A stretch of 64,000 nt of DNA from Aquila chrysaetos chrysaetos (taxonomy: Eukaryota > Chordata > Aves > Accipitriformes > Accipitridae). The translations under genes were made by a program, and so were the position numbers. This document shows positions 10,806 to 24,100 of the stretch, piece by piece (the stretch's first letter is position 1; each line of letters starts with the position of its first letter). The stretch is taken from contig NC_044016.1 of NCBI RefSeq assembly GCF_900496995.4, forward strand, positions 23,788,932-23,852,931, in the 5' to 3' direction. The notes under the pieces are model-generated. The model saw only the letters and a program-made list of their open reading frames with translations, was not told where the DNA came from and did not search any database.

Positions 10806-12014
10806 AAACATACAAATACTTTTTGTTGTTTTTAGCATAATTATATTTACATAAATATTCCTATAATGCTAAAGTTTAAAGAAGCATGATCTCCTTTTTT
10901 TTCTGAGCTTCAAAAAAGGTGCTTGAGTAATATACAATTAAAATTAAGCAGCTTCCTAGCATGGAAGTAGTTTCTAAATCTGCATACCAGTAAATAAGAA
11001 CATCAACAGGAAAAAAACAACAACCTTAAAACAGTCTCTTTTTTACTCTCTCGTAAGCAAGAGCTTTGTCCAACAAAAATATTTTTCCTTCTCCTGTATG
11101 AACAACCAGAGATTGATATAAAATAACAAAACAAAACCACAACAGACAAAACAAACAAACAAAAGCCCCTGGAACTGCATGGTGTTCTTGACTTTTCCTT
11201 CCTTCCTTCAATACTGCTGTCAAAAGATCCAGTGCTCATATCAGGAATTACTTAGGCCTCAGTCATTTGCTAACTCTGCCGAAGTCCGGCTAATCTAGCC
11301 AATCAGCTTTGAAGAAACAAAAATAAAAACAAAAAGCAGCACAAGGTATAATTTTATACATCCTTAATAAACCCACCCTTTATTTTCTGCTATAACCTTT
11401 TCCTTGCTATTTCATTAACTACTGCAGCTTCTCATCATATAGAAAAATATTTGCAGCTACACCACACCTGTGATGTGACAAATTCTGTTCTAGGAGAATA
11501 TTACTGTAGCAACAGCTGGAAAAAACAAAAATCAGACCTTTTCATATTTTTTTCACCTGGGGTTAGGCTTTGCTGCAACAGATGCAATTTCAGAGCAACA
11601 AGAAAAACCACTATCCTGCTGCCCGGCAGTATTCTTTATTCATTTTTTTCTCCAGCCAAGCATGACCAGCTTTTCTTCTCTGAAGCTTCCTTTTACCTCA
11701 TTGCCTACCCCTAGCCCCTGATTCCCCCTCCCAAAAAACCTCTATAGCTATGTTACAAGCAAATATATCTTAACAAGTTTTAAAACTTTGGTTCTAAGAA
11801 AACACTTGGTCAGTTATCTCAAGGAAAAGTGGGAATGCTTTTTCTGGCACATTGCAGGAGTCAGAGCTCATCCCAGTAAGGTCTTAGAGCTGTACATGTA
11901 GTCACAAATCCAATACAATCCACTAAGCAAGTGCACAATTCTAGTTTTATTTTAATAACAGACTTAGTCTCTCTCCCTCTCTCTTTCTTAAATCCTTGGT
12001 AAGGGTGCAATTCT

Positions 12015-12191
12015 TCAAACTGTTTGATAGAAATTATCTGCCTGTAGGTTGTTCTGTTTCTGCATGCTGTAAAATCCACTGTATCTTGAATCTGGGTCTG
12101 CAATTCTTAGCATCCTCTGAGAACTGTCCACCTGGACCATGGTACCTTTCTTGCAGTCCACATATACCAGTTGATTGTTTAGGCAAGAAGG
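12015..12191 (-). CDS. CRIM1: CRIM1 last coding exon: cytoplasmic tail and stop
   Basis: 177 coding bp including TGA at 12017-12015. The acceptor is ttttaacag, phase 0. The 58 residues run from [16 protein letters not shown] through [16 protein letters not shown] to the end [10 protein letters not shown]. It is closely similar to human CRIM1, more so than the exposed stalk and membrane helix, which suggests the tail is functionally constrained. The same exon continues into the 3' UTR. Confidence 0.96.
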   Translation of the reverse strand, partial: PSCLNNQLVYVDCKKGTMVQVDSSQRMLRIADPDSRYSGFYSMQKQNNLQADNFYQTV

Positions 12192-15100
12192 CTGTTAAAA
12201 CAAAAAGGGAATATTGAGTAAATTAAAAAAATTTTGTATTTCACACATAATTTAAAAAGTCTTTGTGGTTCAAGTCCATAAACACAAACCAAAATCAAAT
12301 CGGCAATGAAAGAGTCTGGACTTTTGCTAAACTTGGTAAAGGCTTATGCCAGGCACAGTAACAGACCAGCACTCTCTTCTGAATCACCATTTTTCATCTT
12401 CTGACTGGAGCTCTGGTATTCTCATATCCCAGATGGACTGGTTTAAACTGTTCTCTGTTAGTCTAGCACTACACAGGGGCTTTAACCTTGTTGCCCCAGA
12501 TGTGCAGCAGCTTGTTTCTAAGACTTTAACAGCCTCTTTATTACTGATCATTTTTAAGAATGTTCTGTTCCTGGTTGCAATTCCACTAAGAGAATGGGAG
12601 AGATCTCAGCTGTTATAGTTAATCCTGGCATGGGGTGTCCTATCAGATCCTTGTATGTTCCTTTCCAAGGTGGTTTATGTATTACTTCCTCAATTAGGAA
12701 ATCATCCACCTTTTATCCAGTATTTGCTAGGCCTTACACCCTTGTGAAGCAGAGTGTTATTACGGAGATGCCAGTGTTTGATGTAGCACGTGGTAGAGCT
12801 GTCCGTCCTTGCTTGCAAGTGTAGAATAGGGGATTTAATTTTAGGCAAATGTGAATAAGTGAGGTTTTGAGTATGTCATGATCTACAAGCATGAATGCAT
12901 ACAAAATACTGCTCAAGGAAAGAGTTGAGCTATGTGTACTGGCTTTCCAGTCCTGCTATTCCTCTGTTTGAGAATCCTGTTTGAGAATCCTTCAACTGAA
13001 AGATTCTGCAGCTGAGAGGAAGGTGAAACAATGCTGGGTGCACACTACCTTAAATGTTTATGGGCTAAGCATGAAGGAGGACAGGCAGTAAGCATACTCT
13101 ATGGATATGTGGGAAGTTAGTGACAATGTGTGTGTATGCTCGCACTGTAAGCATACGAGTGGACCGCAAATCTTAAAAATTCCAGTTTCCACTGATGTAC
13201 CTTCTTTTTCCAAGACTTAAATCAGAAGATCAGAAGGGCTTTTATTACTAAAAATTTACCTTCAGTAACCCCTATCACAAAAAGCATTTTACCCAAATAT
13301 TTCTTACAAAACAGTATTTTAAAATGTTTCACATCTGGCTCTTCAAAAGTCTGTGGACTGGATTCACAAAGAAGTCCTGAGGTTCACTGATGTTAACAGA
13401 ATCATGGCTAAATATTAGCAGTCCATCTGTAATTTTAACTGCCTTTCCTATCATCTTTCTTTTGGTATTCATATGATTTAAGCACAGTTGTTGATTTGTT
13501 CTTTAATAAATAGCTGGACTATTCTGAACAGAAAGAACATAAGCCAAAACAGGCTTGCCAAAATTTATTACTAGGAACCATCAGTCATCTTGCAAGGAAT
13601 AGGAGAAACTAATGAGTGACACTTGGTTGAAGAAACCTTAAAAGAAAGATACATTTATGACAAAGACTCTCAGAAGAAATCTGAGTTTCAGTATATCCAT
13701 GGTCTTGCATTGAATACGTATGTGGCTTACTGAGCTTTCTTAGCATGTGGATCATGCCTTTTGGTGACACTGAAATAAATGATGTTTCAGCAATAGAAGT
13801 GTTTGAGGAAAATAATGTTCCATGAGTAAAAAAAGTACGTAGAATTATTGATTCTAGTTCCAGTTAGAAAGTTGTGATTTTCACTTCAGCTTCAACCATT
13901 TTGTCACACAGCACTTGGATGGAGAGCAGCCTTTCTGAGAGTTTAGGAGTGAATCCATCAGAGTAAAAAATGAATTTTTAAATGCATTCCTTCAGAAATT
14001 CAGAAACTGGTATTGCTTGCTTGTCTTGAAAGACTGGAAACAGGATAATATTGATTCCTCATGCTTCCTATTTAATTAAAATTGAATTCAACTTTATGCT
14101 CTGACTGTATTTGTAAGCTTTTTGGAAATGATGTGTTTTCTTTTAAAAAAGCTCTGCAGCAGCAACAGAAAGAATTCTGGGACACTTCATTTTTAAAATG
14201 ACTGTATTACTTTTCTAGGTGGAACTGAAGAAAAGATGCTCTCAAATTGTGTTCCAATTATGGATAAAGTCTGTTCCATTAGAATTAGGAATAAAGTGGG
14301 ATAAATGGGGGAACTGATATAAATGGCATTTGAATATGGAATAAGGGCTTAGTCTGCTGATGGAACTATTATTCAGAACAAAACAATGCTCCTTTCACTG
14401 TTGATTTCCAAGCTACCTGCTTCTTCCTTATTTTGGTGGTCTCAGAATACTTAATTGGTAGATATTGCCTGAGATCTCTCTTAAAATATCAATCCTAGAA
14501 CCATATGATGCAGTTACTAGAAAATGTGATAAACACTGCAAGTACCTACAGTACCTGACGTTGGACAAGACTTTTAAAGTGGATGAAAGTTAAGAAAGCA
14601 AAAATATTCTCTTAAGAGTTTGACTGCAGATAAGAAAATTGCATGTATTACCTACACATATACAGAGCTGGATTTTTTTTTTTTTTTTCCCCTGAGCTTT
14701 TCTTCTGTCTAGTGACAGCTCAATACTATAAAGGAGCAGGAAATGTTTTCATTCAGTAGTGAAAAAAAATCATTTAGGAGACTAAATAAATACCAACAGA
14801 CTGACTGGTATAAATGGTTTAAGACATAAGGAGAAAATAATTTGAGAGTGTTCACTTCATGTGAACTCAATTGCATCCTACACAATGTTCTTGTTCATCT
14901 TGTTTTCCAAAAAGTGAAAGCCTGGAAACAAGACATAAACAGGGCACCTTTGTTGGAGCTTTGTAGCAGGACACTGGAATCCACTGCTTTTTCTGATTGA
15001 TGAGCAGAAGGACGATGATCAGTAACAGCGCTATTGTGATTGGAATTGTCACCAAGGCAACAGAGCTAACCGAGGCATCTTCGCTTGGGTGTGGTCCACT

Positions 15101-18100
15101 GCCACTTCTGTACTCTCCCTGGAGATGACTCATGTCTGCAAGGCAGATGTCAGCATTTGTTAGCAATTGTAAATGGACCTTGACCATAAAGAAGAATGTA
15201 AGTATGAAAATCCCAGTAATGCATCTTGTCACTTTTGTGAATTCAGACTTCTTCTCCTGAAATGTCACCTTATTTATGTAAATTAGAACAACTGAAAGCT
15301 AGTATCTTGTATAGTGACTATATTAGCTGGGAAAAGGCCATAAAAAGAGAAGAAATAGGATGGAATCTAAAGCACAGTAACAACCAAGTCTGACAATAAC
15401 CTCTTAGCTCAGTTGTGTTTGCATCATCTTACCTGATCACAACCAGATACCCACTGGAAAAAAAAAAAAAATCAGCCTATGTTTCTATGCTTAGGAAAAC
15501 CTGGAAGTCTTAGGACAAAAGTCCTTTTTTTTCTTTTAAAAACTGGTAAGACAATTACGATGTATTCGCTCTCCCATTTGCTGAGAATATACTACAATAC
15601 TTGAACCACTCAGCCTGTGAAAACAGACTGCTGGCAGTCTACTAGACTGTAGCAAGTTTTGCATGTAATTGCAAAGAATGGTAGTTTTCAATGACATACA
15701 TAATATTCCCACACAGTCTGCAGCGTGTGTTTATAATCCCCAGCCAGGAGAGTTGCAAGCCAGCTACTAATGCCTGTGAAAAATGAAAATGCTGTAATTA
15801 TAAAAGTGTAAGCTTACAATTTTATAAAGCAGTTACATTTCATGTATCCTTTCTCCAAACAATAGTGTGCTATGAGATCATCCTTAGATTTCAAAAAAAT
15901 ATATACAAGTTTAGGTAGTCCTTCAATTAGAAAAGGTTAACAACGACTGTGTCATTGAGTGTTTCCCCTACCCTGGAATAATGATTTCAGCACAGTTGTA
16001 AACAAAAGATGGATTTACATCCTTAGACAACTTTATTAGCTCTGTGTCATTATACCTGAAGTATTTCTTTTAACTCTGACTTTTGTCTATGATATATGTT
16101 AAGTTGTGGTACATCTTTTCCCATTTTTGTTTATCAATATAAGAATGTCAAATGGATCAAATGAAGGTCTATCAACTCCAGTGGCCTGACAATAGCCTGC
16201 TTTCTAGTTTTTGTATCAGAAAAGACACTGGAAAATCACTCCTCATTCATCATTTTATCGCATTCTTAATTTTACAGAACTCCATCGTACCAACACAGAT
16301 GTTTCTTCCAAGCTGAAGACGGAATGATAATGAGACCAAATTGCATAAATATAATTTAATAGACTGACTCATCTTTACTCAAAGCAAAAGGCATGTAAGA
16401 GTTCTGCACTGAAGAATATTCTCAGATAACCACCTTTTCAAAGCATTATACAGATGCTACCTGAATAGAACAAATAGATGCATTAAAACATGGGGAATAA
16501 ACACAGACCTAATTTAGCCCAGTTTATATCACATCTTACCTCTGTGAATGTGGATGATATCATTTTCACTTGGTGTTGGCCAGTTTGGTACTTCAAGTTC
16601 AATGTCTCCTCGATGGTTTGTCTTCTCAATGGGGATGTTAGTAGGTTCAGGTACATACATCTCTGTGAAATGAGATAAATGTGTTTCACAAATTATAGGC
16701 TGCTTAACTTCCCAGTGCCGCTCTTAATTCAGGAAATATACTTGGCCATCTGCAGTGCTTTGTCCTATGAATCCTTTCATTTGTTCAGAGTTTTCACCAT
16801 TACTAGTTTGGGATTTTGTTTTAAAACCTGTTTCATACTGTATACGGGATACATGCCTCCTGCCATTATCATTATCCTAATGTGAATGGGATGATACAGT
16901 TGTGTGGACAGATTTGCTATTGAAAATATCACTTCAGAATACACGCTTTACTACAGTCTTGCTCCTTTGCGATACTAAACAACAAAAATACCAAGGGAAG
17001 GCTACATCTTCCCAGCTGGTATGTAAACTGTCACTGCTGGTTTCTTTGCCTTCCTTTTTTTGTAATCCTCAAAGCAGGATAATTGGAAGAGGGGGTACTG
17101 CTGAATCTCCCCAACTGTCCTGTCAGAATTAGTTACCAGCTGACTAAGTAAGATGAGCAAACTCCTGCAGAAGTATGTCAGGACTAGCATTAAAAACCAA
17201 TTGCAATTCTTAGGTTCCTTGTGTCCATAACTAAGAAAATGTCATAATATTTTTAATCCAAGTTAAAACAATAAATAAAGCAATGTGATACTTGAAAGTA
17301 ACAAAGAGACTCAGAAAAGACAGAAATGTTAATCACTGACAGAATCTGCAGAGATGGAAGAATATTCATTTTCCTACTCCACTAATGTTTTTCCATAACC
17401 TTATGAAAGGACACAGCAGGAGCAAGCAACTAATTTTTGAGTTCACAGCTCTCAGAAAAAGTAAAATTCAAACTATATATTTGCACAATATGCCTATCTG
17501 TTAAGAATATTCATTTTCCTGAAGTCTAAACACCTGTTGTATTCTTGATATTGTTCAAATATAGACTGATGTTCAAAACCCAATTTAAAAAACCTTATAA
17601 TTATCAGTCCTGGAAAACCAGCTTTATAATAATCCGCATTGTCATATCACATTACCTGGACACATGGGACAGCAGCTTCCCTCCACGTTGATGGGTTCAG
17701 CACAAGGGAGGGGTGGGCAGCTGACAGTGGAGCAGAGAGTCTGACCCTGCAGGCAGTAGCAGTGTGTGCAGCTGTCAATGTCCCAGCGTTCCTCATCTGC
17801 GTATGTTTTCCCACTGAAGTGGCAGACCACTTTCTTTGGAACTGTATCTTCTGTTGAAGGAAAACAGAGTGGTGTCATCACATGGTAATGGCCAATTACA
17901 CACCAATCTGATTTCTTCCCCAAACACAAAAGCAAAACAATAACTACAAAGAAATCCCAGCTGTAATTAAGACCCTCTCTACATCTTCCAGAAAATCTTT
18001 GTTAAAAAAGTGTCATTTCTGCTTCTTTATGAATTACATAATTTAGCCTGGGCTGCTTCTCCTCATTTTCCTCATGCAAGAGGCTAGAAGACAGATGATT

Positions 18101-21100
18101 GGGGACATGAAATGATGATATCAAAAGTGCTGTGAAAATTAAGAAAAATTGATTTTTTTGACTGTTTGAGACAGCCAACTCCTCCTCCTCCTCCTCGTTT
18201 CCTAGTAATATTTAACTATAAAAAAACCCAAACTACCTACATTTCTAATCACCAAGGTTCAAGAAAGATGAACTCAGTCTGGAATACTTGAAGAAAAGAT
18301 TAGGCAGGATGCCGAGAAGGATGAAGCAACTCTCAGGTGACATATCTAGAAGTGCTTAGACTATTATGATAAAACAGATTTGAAGGGGATCTGATCATTC
18401 CCTGTAACTGCATCAATGGACAACCCCAGGAAACGGGCAATAACCAAATTCAGTACGTTTTTTCCATGGTTAGTATTATACAAATTGGAAATTGGTGTGA
18501 TCTTGACCCTCAGAAAAAGTGAGGTTTCAGAACACGTTCCCAAAGACTGTAAAGCTAACAACTTTTCAGATAGATTTTGACATAGTACTTAATAGGGACC
18601 TGAACTTGATGAAGCAACTTGGGAAAACACTTAAAGGAAGCATTACACTTTCTGCCTAAGCATTCAATACAGCATTTTTTTTTATGCTGCACACTATGCA
18701 AACCTTTTAGGTGGTCTGCAGTATACCTTCTACTTCACTGAGAAGACAGTAATGAATTGCTTAGCCTAGGATGTTTTTTGCTGCTATAGCTCTTTATAAT
18801 CAAAATAAAACTACACAGCAGAACCTCCAAAAGCCAAGCAGCACCTCATTTTCATCTTAGCTTCTTGCTACCTTTTTTTCTTAGAGGCAGAAATTATGAT
18901 GATGAAACCGGCTGATGACATGAATTTGCAGATTAAGCCTATGCATGAGATAACAGAATGAAATCGCTAAGTAACTTCTTAAGCTGTCAGAAAAATTCTG
19001 GTTTAACATTCACACAGATTACATATGTGAATATGTCAGTTAGAATTACCTCCCAAAGATAAATAAAAAGGCTTATTAAATAATTTGGCCATCAGTACAG
19101 CTTTTAATTAGTGACAACATAATAGACTGACACCATCCGGCATAACAAGGTTAGCAGTCAGCAGACCAGTGCAACAGGTCTGGACAGAGTAAATTCAAAT
19201 GCAAAAGGACACCAGCAAGAAGTACTGTTGTGAAAATACTAATGGAATTATTTGAAAAGTGTAAATGTTCCAGGTGGCTTTGGTATGGGTATCCCATGGC
19301 TTCCATGGCTCTAAGTATGGGTCCCAACCTCTCCAAGTAGCAGATTTTGTAAGTGAATATGGGGTGGACATGGGAAGGGAAGAGTGGGAGGAAAAGGTGG
19401 CTGCAAGCTTGCAAAAAGCACATTAGGTTCTTCCACAGATAACCATGAGCCCTTCTTCCATGAGCCCTGTACTGATCAGAAAGTAGATGTGTCTGGGAAG
19501 AGGGTGAGGCACACAGCCTGAGCAGTCCTTTGCAGACCTAAAGCTGTGCACTCAGGGCTGATTTGCTCCCAAAGTGCTACCTTGCCCCACTCAGGGCAGC
19601 TTCTTCAACTCAACAGCTGGCTTGGCTGGAAAGTCCTTTAACTTGCTCAGGCTTTTGCAAGTTTGTAAAGAACACATCACAATTTAATACAGTAAATGTT
19701 TTCTAGAAGAATGAACAAGGGTGAAATTGCAATAGCAGTGCTGCACCTTTGAATCTCGAGAGGAAACTTTTAAGTCCTGAGAAAGTACTATCCTGTGTGT
19801 CTCTCCTGTTTTGGTGTCCATCTCTATGCAAGTATAAGCACAGGATGAAGACAAAGGCCACAACACCAACAAGCGCTCAAGGACAGTGGAAACAAGAGAC
19901 TTGCAGTGAGAAACCCACATACAAAAATGCAGTTCAGAATACCACGTGTAGCTCTACCTGTCTTCTCTCAAACTTCCTCTAGCTGCACAAGTAAATCAAT
20001 CTCATCTGGTAGACAAACAAACAGTCATTGCTGTTTTCTGCAGAAGACTAATCTTGTCTCTAATCAAATAGATATCCCTTTATCTGCTCTAAAGTAGAAG
20101 GTTATCTTTCCAAATTAATCTTTCTTTGCATGAGAAAGAAGAACATTGATCACAGGGTGAATTTGAGGAGTCAGTCAAACAACAAAGCATCCAAGGCCTG
20201 TAAAATTTTGAATTTGAATCTATACTAACTTGTTAGGCATTAACCAGACCTGGATCCAGAAAGAAACAGAATAAAATACATTGTTAAAAACCCTGCATAA
20301 TTTTTGAAATTCCAGTAAATGAAGAAGACCTGTTTCCACAGAGTTTGCCTACTAAACATTTTATCAACTATTACATGAAAATAGTAAGGAAGAATCTGTA
20401 CAAAGATATGCTTCACAGTGCTCAAGAAACGAAGAGTAAAACAGTAAAACCAGGAAGACAAAAATTAAGTGCATGACCTTACTCCTCTTACAGGCAAAGA
20501 GTATATAGTTCATAGAAACCATTAAAAGTAAGTTTCCATGAATTTCAGCTATTTAGACCACAAAACATACCGACAACATAGTACAGCTTAGATTAATAAA
20601 ATGTATCATCATTGAGAGTCTTCATACCTGAGCACTAATTAAAATCTGGCCTCTGTATTTTGTGTTGCTGAGTGAGCAGTTGCTACTAAAAAAAACACAT
20701 TAAGTTTTTACAGCTCACATATTTAAGTATTTGCAATATTGTGCAATTTTATGGGATTCAAAGTAAATTAATTAAAGCAATAGCTACATGTTGTGTGTGT
20801 ATATATTTGCAAACCTGACATGCAAGGTGTAGGCACAAAGTTCTAGAGGTTTTATTTTTGTAGTTCATGGCACCAGTCCCTGTGGTGCATCCCTTCCTCA
20901 ACCTAAAGAATTCTCCAGTACAGTACTAAGGCTCATGTTCTGACTCTACTGGTTTGATTGCCCAACTCTGCATACACTCTGTATTTTTTTAACATTAAAA
21001 TGTATTCTGGATTAAAATGATCTTTTTGGTTGCAAATTCAATCACAGGAAGAAAAGCCTGCAAAAAACAGTTGTCAAAGAAACTTTAAATCCTCCCCATG

Positions 21101-24100
21101 TTGTATGCAAACCATGATGAGAAAGTAGTAACAGGGTAATGGTACTTTCCGCTCAAAATGTCCTCATCAGGAATCTAAGTAGGATTCCAAGGGAAACGGA
21201 AATTTTGATACTTTCTAACTGTTCCAGGCATTTCTTTGATGGAATTCCTTGCATATTCTATAAAATCGTATCACCTATTATTAAATATATTTTATCTGCA
21301 ACAAATTAAAGATTTCAAGAGCTATATCAATGGTGCATATCTGAAAGGACTTCACAACCTTTGTGACATCTTTCTGATTAAGAACTGTATTGTTTATAGA
21401 TGGGCAAGTTGATTCAAATGTTCAATTAACAATACTTAAAGCCCATCAATTTTCTTATATTCCTTTTTACTGAATTCTTTTCTACTCTATCTCCCCTACT
21501 ACTTTTGGAAATGAAGGTTACAGTAAGCTCTGAATGCCTTCCAACAATGCTATGAAGACTTAATTTCAGTAAGTTCATTATACGATTCTTTATCAGCAGC
21601 TTCCATTCTACAGCCTTTGTACTTACTGTGAACTCCCAAAAAAGTAATCTGTAAATAAATACTCGTACTCAAAATGCAATGAAAAAATGATCGGTAATCT
21701 CAAATTCTGCAACTTTAAAAATGTTTGGCAATTTTCACTATCTACAGCATCCACCATTTACTTCAACTCCAAATTCAAAACCAGTGCATGGCCCTCAATT
21801 CTTTATGCATTTTTAGTATTTAAAACCCAAAATTCTCCCTAATTTTTTTCTCAAATATATTATTTTGCTTCTTCTATAACTATCTTTAATGAACTTACTC
21901 CTTTTTCCTGTATTTTAATTTAGGTGCCTTATTAACACTTATCCATTCTGTGAAATTTCATAATGCTTCAGCTTATCTTCTACAGTCGTAATTAATATTT
22001 TCCTCATATTACCACATATCTTGACATAACGTATGTGTTACCTGGCAGATCTTCCTTTAAATAAAACAATTTTTGTGTAATGTTTTCATCTAGTAAGGTA
22101 TATTACCAAGTTTTCTGGAGGATGTCCTCTCAAGTTTGTAGGCAAATTACATTTATATCTTCCTGCACTTCTACCTCAAAGCCACAAATCATGATCCTCA
22201 AAGCTCCCTATGCAGATTTCACTCTCCAGTTCAACTGAAGACACAAACTACATCTCCCCAAAACAGGGAAAACATATTTCAATACGGAAATAAAACTTCC
22301 TTCTTATTCCCGAGAAAGGAACAGCAAGTTATCAACTATTTTCATCTGCTCACCAATACAGTAAGGACAACATTGTCCCTTTCTCAAAACAGGTCTCTCG
22401 CAGGATACCAGTGGGCAAGACTCAGAGTAGCATCTAATCACACCATCCATGCAAATGCAGCTAGTGCAGACATTGGGCTTCCAGGACTCAGCTGTCAGAA
22501 AAATATCTCCTTCATCATTTTTGCAATAACTGGGCATGCTCTCATTGCTTGATGAAAAGGGTTGAAGAGGCTCATCTGTAAATATAAACAGATTAAGTTA
22601 TTTAACTTACAGTAGCCAACTTCTTTCATATTTCCTCAACAGAGGGTTCACTCTTGAAGAACGCAACAGAATTGTAACATTTTGGCTCACTACTTCAGAA
22701 GAACTAGAAGGACATGTGATGAGGATCTCATGATGTGCTCTATAATAAAGTTTATGTAGACCTTTATTGAGTTTACTCAAAAAAAAAAAAAAAAGACAGC
22801 AAAGTCAAAAACAATCACCATCAGAAGCAGCCCCTCAGAAAGCCACTCTGAATGCTCTGAATTAAATGGTATATAGGAATTCACCTTGAATTAGACAGAT
22901 TAAGTTTTAAATCTAAAACATGAATCCCAGCTTCTGCCATGTCAGTTCAAGTCCTTGAATGATGCAAAGTAAAAAGCTATTATGCTGCTGTCGCCTTCGC
23001 TAGTGGACTTATATGAGCGAATTATAAGCTGTTGAGAAACAAACGGAACTTGATTGGGCTTCAGCTTGATGCCAATGGGTCTGCTTCAATTCTCATGCCC
23101 GCACATGGAGAAGACATATTTCTGCAATTAAGCTGTATCTTAACAGACATTATGGATCAAGAAATACGACTGTATATGCAGAGAACATCTAAGAAAAGGA
23201 GGAAGAAAAAAAAAAAAGGATTCGTAAGGGCACTCAGATCAGGTTCTCAATCTAACTATGTAAATTATGAGACTAAGCTCCTTATATAGCCAGTGAGGGA
23301 AGATCAGCTCCTCCAAAAAGTATTTTGAAGTTAAGCAAATGTTCACTGTTATTAATAATGAGAAAAATCAAAGTCAGGAGAATTGGCTAACTTTTTTACT
23401 TAAAATATTTTGTCAGAAAAAAACTACTCAAAACCCCAACAAACACCCTGCTGAAGAAATGGCAAAACCTAACTCCCCCCCCCCCGCCCCCGAAGTAATA
23501 TTTTTAGATTTTGTTTTTAAGGAAGACAAATATTTTCACAGTGAGTTTACATACAATTCACAGGTTTGGACTAAATTTCCACTGCAATAAACTCCCCCAT
23601 TTGCTATGTAAAATAGGAATTAATGTTCATTTATAATTGCATCTCTTTCCTTGGGGGAAAGCAAATCCTGTTACCTTCCTGACACTGTGAGGCGGTCTAG
23701 GAGGAATCTGGCACACCTGCTGGGCTGGAATGCTTTGATATTACTCAATTACCTTCAAGTCACTCTCAAATCATACCAGGTGAAGGTAAAAGCAAACAGA
23801 AGTATTTTTGAGACCAAATACCAAATAGACAATACAGTAAAAAGAAGGTTCGTAGAAATCAAGGCATGTAGAAAGGAAAAGAAACAAGCCTGTATCTGCC
23901 TAGCACTTTGACTACTTTCGAAGCTTCTCTAATCCTGCACGTTTCCATAAACAAGCCAGTGCGTATTTCATAAACCTTCCAACTAAGGATTCTGGTTCTC
24001 ATGCAACCCTTACATTATTAGGTCGCCTTCAAAGATGTTCAAACTTCAGGGCCACAACTCCCCTTTCCATGTAAGATATTTCTTGCACACAGTCAAGTTT

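Larger units (their letters stand above)
9290..12014 (-). other. CRIM1: Probable CRIM1 3' UTR
   Basis: Non-coding sequence directly after the CRIM1 stop. Minus-strand AATAAA hexamers occur at about 11946-11951, 11634-11639, 11378-11383 and 9299-9304. The most distal would give a 3' UTR of about 2.7 kb, close to the length I recall for mammalian CRIM1. The stretch contains a CA repeat (10482-10516) and a TA-rich repeat (10687-10805). The true cleavage site is inferred from the hexamers alone; earlier sites could be used as alternatives. Confidence 0.5.
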
